A stretch of 64,000 bases of DNA. Origin: Streptomyces sp. LUP30. Lineage in GTDB: Bacteria; Actinomycetota; Actinomycetes; Streptomycetales; Streptomycetaceae. Made by a program: the position numbers and the translations under genes. Positions 40,450 through 48,074 of the stretch are shown here, in pieces (positions within the stretch are counted from its first letter, which is position 1; every line of letters begins with the position of its first letter). Below the pieces are notes generated by a model that was not told the DNA's origin, ran no database searches, and saw nothing but the letters and a program-made list of their open reading frames with translations. The stretch is taken from positions 1 to 64,000 of the forward strand of contig NZ_MJAJ01000034.1 in NCBI RefSeq assembly GCF_001746365.1. Reading direction: 5' to 3'.

Positions 40450-40628
40450 CTGGGCCTGCACCGATGCACGGCCGACAGCTCGGCGACAGCTGCTGCTTAC
40501 GCCGCGCTCATGTCGACCCCGTCAATATCTCGACACCGTCCGAACTCGCCGAGGGCGCTGAACAAGCCGCGCCCCCGGCTCGTACCTCACGGCAGATCCA
40601 CACACCCCCCTGGAAGGGAACCCCCAGC

Positions 40629-41132
40629 ATGACCAGCGCATCGATCAAGTCCGCGTCGGGGCCTGCCCGCCGTGCCGTCGTGGCAGCCGCCGGAGCCGCG
40701 GGGCTCTCCGTCGCGCTGACCGCGTGCGGAGGCTCCGACGACGACTCGTCGTCGTCGGCCGGCGCCGCGGGTTCCACCGGATCCACCGCCGGCACGCCCG
40801 CCGCGAGCACGGGCGGCACGGGTGGCGGGGACAACGCGCCGGCGGGTGCGGCGCTCAGCAAGACGTCCGACATACCCGAGGGCGGCGGCAAGGTCTTCGA
40901 GACCGAGAAGGTGGTCGTCACCCAGCCGACGGCCGGCGCCTACAAGGCGTTCTCCGCGGTGTGCACCCACGCGGGCTGCGCGGTGAAGTCCGTCAACGAC
41001 GGCGTGATCCACTGTCCCTGCCACAACAGCAACTTCTCGATCACGGACGGCAGCGTGAAGAGCGGTCCCGCGCGCAAGCCCCTGCCCGAGGTGCCGATCA
41101 AGGTCAGCGGAGACTCGATCACTCTGGCCTGA
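40629..41132 (+). CDS. Rieske 2Fe-2S lipoprotein
   Basis: A 167-residue exported Rieske protein. A signal region with an Arg pair (ARRAVVAAAG) ends in a lipobox ALTAC. A Ser/Gly/Thr-rich linker follows, then the Rieske fold with both cluster motifs CTHAGC and CPCHNSNF (two Cys, two His) at residues ~112-140. Unlike the bc1-complex Rieske it is small and has no other complex subunits nearby. The arginine pair and folded cofactor suggest Tat export. ATG 40629 follows AAGGGA. Electron partner unknown. Its last 14 bases overlap the convergent gene. Confidence 0.92.
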   Translation: MTSASIKSASGPARRAVVAAAGAAGLSVALTACGGSDDDSSSSAGAAGSTGSTAGTPAASTGGTGGGDNAPAGAALSKTSDIPEGGGKVFETEKVVVTQPTAGAYKAFSAVCTHAGCAVKSVNDGVIHCPCHNSNFSITDGSVKSGPARKPLPEVPIKVSGDSITLA

Positions 41133-41781
41133 CCTCCGCCTCCGCCGGGGCGGTCCGCCGGAGGCAGGCCAGCACTTCGTCGGTGGTCGCGACCGTGGCG
41201 ACCAGCGCGAGGGTGTGGCGGATCATCGCGGAGGTGTAGTCGGCGGGCACCCCCGCGACGGCGTCCGACGGCACGACGACCGTGTAGCCCCGGTTGACGG
41301 CGTCGAAGACGGTGTTGGGAATCGCGACGTTGGCCGACACCCCGGTCACGATCAGGGTGCGGCAGCCGAGGTTGCGCAGCAGGGCGTCGACGTCGGTGCC
41401 CTGGACGGGCGACAGCCCGTGCAGCCGCCTCACGACGAGATCCTGCTCGGCGACGTCGATCGGCGGTGCGACGCGGGTCGCGTCGGTGCCGGCGAGCTGC
41501 TGGACGGGGAGGCGTTCGGCCGCGCGGAACAGCCGGGCGTTGCGGTTGGCGCCCCGGCCGTCGGGCCGGCGCTCGGCCACGGCGTGCACGACCTGGACGC
41601 CGTGCGCGCGGGCGGCCGCCACCAGCCGGGCGATGTTGGCGAGGGCACCCGACTCCCTTGCGGCACGTGCGAGTTGGGGAAGCGCGGCGGCCGGTCCGAC
41701 GACGCCCTGCTGGCATTCCACCGTGATCAGGACGGTGCCGGCGGGGTCGAGAAGGTCGCCGAGCTCTTCGTGCGACGGCAT
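41119..41781 (-). CDS. Isochorismatase-fold protein lacking the catalytic Cys
   Basis: A 220-residue member of the isochorismatase-like/cysteine hydrolase superfamily. The fold is clear: VLITVECQQGVVG near the start, VHAVAERRPDG, then TLIVTGVSANVAIPNTVFDA. In active amidohydrolases the last motif contains TNVCVxxT with the nucleophilic Cys; here it reads ANVAIPNT, so the Cys is Ala. The usual first Asp (VIDMQ) is Glu (TVECQ). Isochorismatases proper also lack the Cys, so hydrolysis of an ether or another substrate is still possible. ATG 41781 follows GGGGAG. Confidence 0.88.
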   Translation of the reverse strand: MPSHEELGDLLDPAGTVLITVECQQGVVGPAAALPQLARAARESGALANIARLVAAARAHGVQVVHAVAERRPDGRGANRNARLFRAAERLPVQQLAGTDATRVAPPIDVAEQDLVVRRLHGLSPVQGTDVDALLRNLGCRTLIVTGVSANVAIPNTVFDAVNRGYTVVVPSDAVAGVPADYTSAMIRHTLALVATVATTDEVLACLRRTAPAEAEVRPE

Positions 41782-41853
41782 GGGCTCCCCCTGACGTCGG
41801 TGTGGGGCGGGCGACACTAACGGCCATTGCGCGGAGAGGGAAGAAGACCCATC

Positions 41854-41878
41854 ATTTTCTGACGGGGTCTCAGAAAAT
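41854..41878. promoter_or_regulatory. AT-rich 9-bp inverted repeat, candidate TetR operator
   Basis: ATTTTCTGA-N7-TCAGAAAAT is perfectly symmetric and strikingly AT-rich for this genome. It lies between the divergent isochorismatase-fold and FMN-binding genes, 39 bases before ATG 41917. Confidence 0.6.
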
Positions 41879-41916
41879 CACCACAGGACGACACAAGAGA
41901 AGAATGAGGGGGCCGG

Positions 41917-42384
41917 ATGACCGTCACTCAGCGTCGGGGCCGGAAGATCATGATGACCTCGGGCGAGCTGGACGCGTTCCTCACCGTCCAGCGCACCTGC
42001 CGGGTCGCGACCGTGTCCACCGACGGCGCCCCGCACGTCAGCGCCCTGTGGTTCTTCTGGGACGGGGACGCGCTCTGGCTGTACTCGGTGGTGCGCAGCA
42101 AGCGCTGGACCGATCTGCGCCGCGATCCCCGGGTCGCGATCGTGATCGACACGGGCGAGGAGTACGACAGTCTGCGCGGCGTCGAGCTGTCCGGCGCGGT
42201 GGAGTTCGTCGGGGAGATCCCGCGCACCGGTGAGCTGTGCGCCGAACTCGACGCGGTGGAGACCCTGTTCGCGCGCAAGAACTTCGGCCTCGACGCGATG
42301 CCGCACGACGGGCGGCACGCCTGGGTGCGGCTCAGGCCGGAGAAGGTCGTGTCCTGGGACTTCCGCAAGCTCGGCGGGGCGTGA
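41917..42384 (+). CDS. FMN/F420-dependent split-barrel (PPOX-class) protein
   Basis: A 155-residue pyridoxamine-oxidase-like flavin protein. Core features are CRVATVSTDGAPHVSALWFF, then WLYSVVRSKRWTDLRRDPRVAIVID and the C-terminal AWVRLRPEKVVSWDFRKLG. These proteins bind FMN, F420 or haem and perform small reductions; substrate unknown. ATG 41917 follows AGGGGG. A palindromic AT-rich operator upstream suggests tight control. Confidence 0.88.
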   Translation: MTVTQRRGRKIMMTSGELDAFLTVQRTCRVATVSTDGAPHVSALWFFWDGDALWLYSVVRSKRWTDLRRDPRVAIVIDTGEEYDSLRGVELSGAVEFVGEIPRTGELCAELDAVETLFARKNFGLDAMPHDGRHAWVRLRPEKVVSWDFRKLGGA

Positions 42385-42447
42385 GCCGCCGACCCGCCGC
42401 AGCCCGCCGTTCGGCCCGTCCCGGCAACCCGCCGCCTGCCCGTCCCC

Positions 42448-43401
42448 TCAGTCCGCCGCCCCGTCCGCCGTCTCCGCCGCCTCCGCAGTCTCCGCCGTCC
42501 GCCCCAGCGTCCGGCCCGCCGCCTCGAGCGCCTCGACGGCCGCCCGGATGGACGGGCGGCGGTCGGCGTCCGCCCGCCAGACGGCGTACACGTGCCGGCG
42601 CACCCGCTGCCGCAACGGGACCGTGACGACCCCCTCGGGCACCGGGTGACGCCCGAGCAGCGGCGCGATGCACACGCCCAGCCCGGCGGCCACCAGACCG
42701 AGTTGGGTGTGGGTCTCGGCCGCCCGGTGTCCGACGATCGGCTCGACCCCCCGTGAGCGCAGCGTGAACATCAGCCACTCGTGGCAGAACTCACCCTCGC
42801 CCCAGGTGATCCACTCGTCCTCGGCGAACTCCGCGAGGTCCACCTCGCCCCGGTGGGCGAGGGGATGTCCGGCCGGCATCGCGACGTCGGCGGGATCGTC
42901 GAGGACGGGCGCCTTGACCAGGCCGTCCGGCAGCGGCATCGGCTTGTTGTACCAGTCCAGGACGACGGCGAGGTCGAGGTCGCCGCGCACGACGCCGGCG
43001 ATGCCGCGCTCCGGCTCCAGCTCGGAGGAGCGCAGCCGCAGTCCCGGATGCGCCTTGCGCAGCTCGGCGAGCACGACGGGGAACAGCCCACGCGCCGCGG
43101 TCGGGAACGCCGACAGTCGCAACTCCCCCGCCACCTGGCCGCGTTGCGCCTCCAGATCGGCCTGGGCCAGCTCGACCTGGGACAGGATGCGGGACGCGTG
43201 CTCGGCGAGCAGCCGCCCCGCGTCCGTCAGCCGCACCCCCCGTCCGTGTTTGGCGAGGAGCCGTTGGCCCACCTCCCGCTCCAGCTTCGCCATCTGCTGC
43301 GATACGGCCGACGTGGTGATGTGCAGGCCCAGGGCCGCTCCGCTGACCGATCCGTGCCGGGCGAGGGCGTCGAGGGTGCGCAGGCGCTCCAGGTTCAACA
43401 T
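42448..43401 (-). CDS. LysR-family regulator
   Basis: A 317-residue LysR-type regulator. The N-terminal wHTH is LRTLDALARHGSVSGAALGL, then HITTSAVSQQMAKLEREVGQ. The periplasmic-binding-like sensor domain spans residues ~90-290. The C-terminal tail repeats Ala/Glu/Thr (TAETAEAAETADGAAD) and reflects a short CTCCGCCGT-like DNA repeat. ATG 43401 has TAGCAT 7 nt upstream (leaderless). Faces the EamA exporter at 43475 and very probably controls it. Confidence 0.93.
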   Translation of the reverse strand: MLNLERLRTLDALARHGSVSGAALGLHITTSAVSQQMAKLEREVGQRLLAKHGRGVRLTDAGRLLAEHASRILSQVELAQADLEAQRGQVAGELRLSAFPTAARGLFPVVLAELRKAHPGLRLRSSELEPERGIAGVVRGDLDLAVVLDWYNKPMPLPDGLVKAPVLDDPADVAMPAGHPLAHRGEVDLAEFAEDEWITWGEGEFCHEWLMFTLRSRGVEPIVGHRAAETHTQLGLVAAGLGVCIAPLLGRHPVPEGVVTVPLRQRVRRHVYAVWRADADRRPSIRAAVEALEAAGRTLGRTAETAEAAETADGAAD

Positions 43402-43474
43402 GTAAGCAATGCTACGAGGTACTGCTCGAAAATTCTCGATTGTGCTACGAGATCGTCTCCCGCATCGTTGAGCC
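43402..43474. promoter_or_regulatory. LysR/EamA divergent regulatory region
   Basis: Minus: TAGCAT (43414-43409) 7 nt before ATG 43401. Plus: TTGTGC (43440-43445), 17 bp, CATCGT (43463-43468), 6 nt, ATG 43475. A direct repeat TGCTACGAG occurs at 43410-43418 and 43443-43451, exactly 33 bp (about three helical turns) apart, as expected for cooperating LysR subunits. Confidence 0.55.
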
Positions 43475-44437
43475 ATGACCACGGCGACCACACCCACTCC
43501 GCCCCGGCCCTCGCAGCGTCCCCCGACCCGGCCGGCCCCGCGCACCGCCGCCCGCCGACGCCACGCCCTCGACTGGCGTCTGCGCTTCGGCGCGCTGTCG
43601 CTGATCTGGGGTTTCAGCTTCCTGCTCATCAAGGTGGGCACGGGCGGCTACGCACCCTTCCAGGTCACGTTCGGCAGGCTGGCGTTCGGGACGGCCGTGC
43701 TGGCGGTCGCGATGGCGGTCAAGCGGGAGCGCCTCCCGCGCGGGGCGCGCACCTGGGCGCATCTGACCGTGTCCGCGTTCCTGCTCAACGCCCTGCCCTT
43801 CTCCCTCTTCGCCTACGCGGAGCTGACGATCCCGTCCACCCTGGCCGGCATCTGCAACGCGACCTCGCCGCTGTGGGGCATGGCCCTGTCCCTGGTCGCG
43901 CTCTCCGAGGACCGGCCGACCAGGCTGCGCGTCGCGGGTCTGGGTCTGGGGTTCCTGGGCGTGCTGACGGTGCTCGGGGCATGGCAGGGCTTCCACGGCC
44001 TGGACGCCGGTGGCACGACGCTGGCCCTGCTGGCCTCGCTCAGCTACCCGGTCGGCTGGATCTATCTCCGTCGCACACTGGCGCACACCGGCTCCTCCGC
44101 CCTGTCGATGACCGGCGCGCAACTGTTCCTGGCGACCCTGCAACTCGCCGTGGTCACCCCCCTGTTCACCACGCTCCCGACCCGCTTCCCGCTGCTCCCC
44201 CTGCTCGCGACGGCCGCCCTGGGGGCGCTGGGCACGGGCCTGGCCCTGCTGATGCAGTACGGCCTGGTCGCGGAGGTCGGTCCGACGACGGCTCAGATGG
44301 TCACGTACTTCATCCCGGTCATCGCGACGGCGGCGGGTGTCGCCCTGCTGGACGAGCCGCTGAGCTGGTCGACACCGGTGGGAGCGGCGATCGTCCTGGC
44401 GGGTGCGGCGCTGACCCAGGTGCGGGGCCGGTCCTGA
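43475..44437 (+). CDS. EamA/DMT-superfamily exporter
   Basis: A 320-residue transporter. A Pro/Thr/Arg-rich tail of ~30 residues precedes ten membrane helices in two EamA repeats (LRFGALSLIWGFSFLLIKVG starts the first; GTTLALLASLSYPVGWIYLR the second). Ends QMVTYFIPVIATAAGVALLDE, typical of the family. Exports amino acids or other small molecules. It is divergent from, and probably controlled by, the LysR regulator. The start at ATG 43475 rests on promoter spacing. Confidence 0.92.
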   Translation: MTTATTPTPPRPSQRPPTRPAPRTAARRRHALDWRLRFGALSLIWGFSFLLIKVGTGGYAPFQVTFGRLAFGTAVLAVAMAVKRERLPRGARTWAHLTVSAFLLNALPFSLFAYAELTIPSTLAGICNATSPLWGMALSLVALSEDRPTRLRVAGLGLGFLGVLTVLGAWQGFHGLDAGGTTLALLASLSYPVGWIYLRRTLAHTGSSALSMTGAQLFLATLQLAVVTPLFTTLPTRFPLLPLLATAALGALGTGLALLMQYGLVAEVGPTTAQMVTYFIPVIATAAGVALLDEPLSWSTPVGAAIVLAGAALTQVRGRS

Positions 44438-44488
44438 CCGGCGCGCGGCGGTTCCCCGCCCGGGGGCCGCCGCGCGCCGCCGCCGGCC

Positions 44489-45820
44489 TCAGACGTATCC
44501 GCGCACCCCGCCCACCCGCACCGCGGCGGCGACCGCGTCCGCGAGCCCGTCGATCTCGTCCTGCGCCAGGGTGGACACGGTGATCCGGATCCCGGGCGGG
44601 GACTCGACGCGGAACCGCGCCCCGGGGGCGACCGCCCACCCCGCCTGCAGCAGCCGGGTGACGGCCCCCGTCTCGTCGGGCACCGGGACCCAGACGTTCA
44701 GTCCGCTGCGTCCGCGCGCCCGGACCCCGCGGGCGGTCAGTGCGGCGATCAGCGCGTCGCGCCGGCTGCCGTACGCCGACGCCACCGCTCGCGGGTCCAC
44801 CGCGTCGTCGGCCCACAGCCGCAGCACGGCCCGCTGGGTGATCCGGCTGACCCAGCCCGGGCCGAGCCGCTGCCGTCCGCTCACCCGGTCGAGGGTGACG
44901 TCGTCCCCGGCGAGGACGGCGAACCGCAGGTCCGGCCCATAGGCCTTGGCGGCCGAGCGCACGAAGGCCCAGTGCCGGGTGACTCCCGCGAGGGGATGCA
45001 GAGGCAGGTCGACGATCCGGTGACCGTGGTCGTCCTCGACGAGCAGGGTGTGCGGATGCTCCCCGAGCACGGCGCGCAGGGCACGCGCGCGCGGGGCGCT
45101 CACCGCCGCGCCGGTCGGGTTCTGCGCCCGGTCGGTGACGATCAGCGCGCGCGCCCCGGCCTCCAGCGCACGGCGCACGTCCTGGGGCAGGGGGCCCTCG
45201 TCGTCCAGGCCGACCGGCACGGTGCGCAGGCCGAGAGCCGGCACCAGGTCGAGCAGGGAGCCCCAGCCGGGATCCTCGACGGCCACGACGTCGCCCGGCC
45301 GCAGATGTGCGGCGAGGACGCGTTCGATCGCGTCCAGCGAACCGGAGGCGACCGCCACCGGTCCGGCCGGCACCCCGTCCGCGTCCAGATCGGCCCGGGC
45401 CAGCGCGGCCAGCTCGGGTTCCACCGGCGCGTGTCCGTACAGCACCGGCTCCCGGTCGCCCTGGGCGGCCGCCCAGGCGAACGCCGGGGCCAGCGGCGGC
45501 AGCAGCACCGTGTCCGGGTTGCCTGCGGACGCGTCCCGCACGCCCTCCGGGGCGTCCACCCGGATGAACTCGCGCCCGGTCGTGGCGGGCTTCGCGCGCA
45601 CCCGGCTGCCCCGGCGGCCGTCGGTCTCGATCACCCCCCGCTCGCGCAGGATGCGATAGGCGGCCGCGACGGTGTTCGGGTTGACCCCGAGCTCGGTCGC
45701 CAACTCCCTCATGGGCGGCAGCAGTTGCCCCGGAGGCAGCTCGCCCGCCCCGACCGCCGCCTCCACGCTCGCGGAAATCTCGGCTGCTCTCCGGCCTTGG
45801 ATCCGATACTCTCCTAGCAC
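44489..45820 (-). CDS. MocR-type GntR regulator with aminotransferase domain
   Basis: A 443-residue PLP-dependent regulator. The GntR wHTH occupies residues ~10-75 (ELPPGQLLPPMRELATELGV, NPNTVAAAYRILRERGVIE). The class I aminotransferase domain fills the rest, with the PLP-Lys region VRSAAKAYGPDLRFAV and NPTGAAVSAPRARAL. MocR proteins often control vitamin B6 metabolism. It faces an FMN split-barrel protein related to PNP oxidase, which fits such a role. GTG 45820 has CATAAT 7 nt upstream. Confidence 0.94.
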   Translation of the reverse strand: MLGEYRIQGRRAAEISASVEAAVGAGELPPGQLLPPMRELATELGVNPNTVAAAYRILRERGVIETDGRRGSRVRAKPATTGREFIRVDAPEGVRDASAGNPDTVLLPPLAPAFAWAAAQGDREPVLYGHAPVEPELAALARADLDADGVPAGPVAVASGSLDAIERVLAAHLRPGDVVAVEDPGWGSLLDLVPALGLRTVPVGLDDEGPLPQDVRRALEAGARALIVTDRAQNPTGAAVSAPRARALRAVLGEHPHTLLVEDDHGHRIVDLPLHPLAGVTRHWAFVRSAAKAYGPDLRFAVLAGDDVTLDRVSGRQRLGPGWVSRITQRAVLRLWADDAVDPRAVASAYGSRRDALIAALTARGVRARGRSGLNVWVPVPDETGAVTRLLQAGWAVAPGARFRVESPPGIRITVSTLAQDEIDGLADAVAAAVRVGGVRGYV

Positions 45821-45850
45821 AAAATCTATTATGCACTAGTACAATGGAGA
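45821..45850. promoter_or_regulatory. Divergent promoters and operator between MocR and FMN genes
   Basis: Minus-strand CATAAT (45833-45828) lies 7 nt before GTG 45820, and plus-strand TATTAT (45827-45832) covers almost the same bases. Nearby, TGCACTAGTACA (45832-45843) is a near-perfect palindrome, and AGCACAAAAT (45816-45825) and AGTACAATGG (45838-45847) form a degenerate direct repeat of the kind MocR proteins bind. Confidence 0.55.
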
Positions 45851-45855
45851 GCGCC

Positions 45856-46542
45856 ATGCAGGGGACCGAGCAGCCGACGACGCCACCGCCCGCCGCCTAC
45901 ACCCCGACCGACCGCACGGTCCCCACCCGGGCCGCCCAGCAGGCGTCCTACGACAGGGAACTGGTGCACTCGATACTCGACGAGGGCTACGTGTGCCACC
46001 TCGGCTTCGTCCGCGACGGCGCGCCGATCGTGCTGCCGACGCTCTACGCCCGGGTCGGCGAGACGCTCTACGTGCACGGCTCGACCGGCTCGCGCCCCCT
46101 GAGGATGGCGGGACAGGCGGACCCGGGGTTGCCGGTCTGCCTGACGGTCACGCACGTCGACGGTCTGGTGCTGGCCCGCTCGGCCTTCCACCACTCGATC
46201 AACTACCGCTCGGTGGTGGTGCACGGCACCGCCTACGACGTGACGGACCCGCAGGACAAGCGCGCCGCGCTCGACGCCCTCGTCGACCATGTCGTCCCGG
46301 GCCGGGCCGCCGACTCGCGCCCCGCGAACCGCAAGGAGCTGGCGGCGACCGCGGTGATCCGTCTCGACCTCGGCGAGGTCTCGGCCAAGACCCGCACCGG
46401 CGGCGTGAACGACGAGCCCGAGGACCTCGCCCTCCCCCACTGGGCCGGCGTCCTCCCGCTGCGCAAGGGCTACGGCACCCCCGTCCCGGAGGCCGACCTC
46501 GCGCCCGGCGTCCGGGTCCCCGACTACCTCGCGGAGCTGTGA
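45856..46542 (+). CDS. FMN-binding split-barrel protein (PNPOx-like)
   Basis: A 228-residue flavin-reductase/PNPOx-like protein. Key stretches are GYVCHLGFVRDGAPIVLPTL, TLYVHGSTGSRPLRM and HHSINYRSVVVHGTAYDV, then KTRTGGVNDEPEDLALPHWA near the end, typical of the Pyridox_ox_2 family. ATG 45856 follows GGAGAG; ATG 45844 would add four residues. Its stop overlaps the next start as TGATG, so the two are coupled. The MocR neighbour suggests a B6-related role. Confidence 0.9.
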   Translation: MQGTEQPTTPPPAAYTPTDRTVPTRAAQQASYDRELVHSILDEGYVCHLGFVRDGAPIVLPTLYARVGETLYVHGSTGSRPLRMAGQADPGLPVCLTVTHVDGLVLARSAFHHSINYRSVVVHGTAYDVTDPQDKRAALDALVDHVVPGRAADSRPANRKELAATAVIRLDLGEVSAKTRTGGVNDEPEDLALPHWAGVLPLRKGYGTPVPEADLAPGVRVPDYLAEL

Positions 46543-47186
46543 TGCTCGTCCACCCCTGGGACGCGCCCCACGACGACGCCGAGTGGCGGGACTGGCTGGC
46601 CACGCACGACTTCGGCGAGCTGGCCGTCAACGGGCTGCCGGGAGAGCCGCCGTTCGTGCAGCCCCTGCACTTCGCCTACGACCCCGCCGACGACACGGCC
46701 GTCACCCACCTGGCCCGGCCCAACCCCCTGTGGCCCGCCCTGGAGGCGAACCCGGCGGTGACGCTGAGCGTGGTCGACGACTACGTCTTCGTGCCCGGCC
46801 CCTGGCAGGCGCCGCCCGGCGCCCCGGCCGAGCACGGCACCCCGACGAGCTTCTACACGGCGGTCCAGCTGCGGTGCACGGCGCACATCGTGGACGACCC
46901 GGCGGGCAAGGCCGACCTGCTCGTCCGCCAGATGGCGCACTTCCAGCCGGAAGGCGGCTCCGCGCGGCCGGCGCCGGGCGAGGCTCCGTACGGCCGCCTG
47001 CTCTCCGGCATCCGGGGGATCCGGCTCGAGGTGACCTCCGTGGAGGCCAAGTTCAAGTACGCGGCGCACCGGCCGGCCGAGACCCAGGACCGCATCGCCG
47101 CCGGACTCGCGACCCGCGGCGGTCCGGGCGACCCGGCGGCCCTGGAGCACCTGCTGCGCCGGCGCGCAGAACGACCGAGGACGTGA
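46542..47186 (+). CDS. PaiB-type FMN-binding protein
   Basis: A 214-residue protein of the FMN-binding negative regulator (PaiB) family. Characteristic parts are LVHPWDAPHDDAEWRDWLAT at the start, FVQPLHFAYD, HLARPNPLWPAL and VKFKYAAHRPAETQDRIAAGL-like sequence near the end (EAKFKYAAHRP). PaiB proteins bind FMN or haem; in Bacillus PaiB affects sporulation and protease genes, but many homologues are probably enzymes. ATG 46542 overlaps the upstream stop by one base. Confidence 0.88.
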   Translation: MLVHPWDAPHDDAEWRDWLATHDFGELAVNGLPGEPPFVQPLHFAYDPADDTAVTHLARPNPLWPALEANPAVTLSVVDDYVFVPGPWQAPPGAPAEHGTPTSFYTAVQLRCTAHIVDDPAGKADLLVRQMAHFQPEGGSARPAPGEAPYGRLLSGIRGIRLEVTSVEAKFKYAAHRPAETQDRIAAGLATRGGPGDPAALEHLLRRRAERPRT

Positions 47187-47369
47187 CCGGGGGTTCGACG
47201 GGACACGGCCCGACCTGCTCGGACGCTCCGCGCCGGGAGGCCGTCCGCCTCCGTGACGCGTCCCGCGGCGCGTCCGTCAAAACAACTCACGCGCCGCTGT
47301 CGATCCGGCGGCGTCCCGTTCGACATCCTGGTGTAGGACGCATCGCCACACCAGGAGGCGACAGGACTG

Positions 47370-48029
47370 ATGAGGAAACACGTGGATCAGCTGCTGCGCG
47401 TGCAGAACTTCACCATCTCGAGCGACGGCGTCGCAGCGGGCGAGGACCAGACTCTGGAGCGGCCCTTCGGCCACCACATCGATCCGGGGAAGCTCTTCTC
47501 CTGGGCCGGCGCCACGGCGAGCTGGCCCAACCGCACCGAGCCCGGGGGCAGCCGGGGCCTCGACGACTACTTCACCCGGGACTTCAGCCACAACATCGGC
47601 GCCGAGATCATGGGCCGCAACAAGTTCGGACCCCAGCGCGGCCCGTGGACCGACCACGAGTGGCGCGGGTGGTGGGGTGACGAGCCGCCCTTCCACACGC
47701 CGGTCTTCGTCCTGACCCACCACGAACGTCCTTCGTTCACGCTCTCCGACACCACGTTCCATTTCGTCGACGGCGACCCCGCCGCCGTTCTCACGCAGGC
47801 GCGTGAGGCCGCGCAGGGCAAGGACGTCCGGCTGGGCGGCGGTGTGACCACCGTCCGGGAGTTCCTCGACGCCGACCTCGTCGACACCATGCATGTGGTC
47901 GTCTCACCGGTGAAGCTCGGGTTCGGGCTACGTCTCTGGGACTCGCCCGAAGAGCTCCTGGACCGCTTCCACGTGGACGTGGTGCCCAGCCCGAGCGGTG
48001 TGACGCACCACCTCTTCTGGCGGAAGTGA
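47370..48029 (+). CDS. Dihydrofolate-reductase-family (RibD C-terminal) protein
   Basis: A 219-residue RibD_C/DHFR-like reductase. It starts VQNFTISSDGVAAGEDQTLE, has the NADPH-type stretch EIMGRNKFGPQRGPW, then FVLTHHERP and VRLGGGVTTVREFLDADLVD, a strong family match. Usually NADPH-dependent; substrate unknown. ATG 47370 has AGGACTG just upstream and GGAGG further away. A stand-alone gene convergent with the EamA transporter. Confidence 0.9.
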   Translation: MRKHVDQLLRVQNFTISSDGVAAGEDQTLERPFGHHIDPGKLFSWAGATASWPNRTEPGGSRGLDDYFTRDFSHNIGAEIMGRNKFGPQRGPWTDHEWRGWWGDEPPFHTPVFVLTHHERPSFTLSDTTFHFVDGDPAAVLTQAREAAQGKDVRLGGGVTTVREFLDADLVDTMHVVVSPVKLGFGLRLWDSPEELLDRFHVDVVPSPSGVTHHLFWRK

Positions 48030-48074
48030 CGAGCAGCGGTCCTGCCGGCCGCGGTGACCTTTCCGGTCTCCGCG

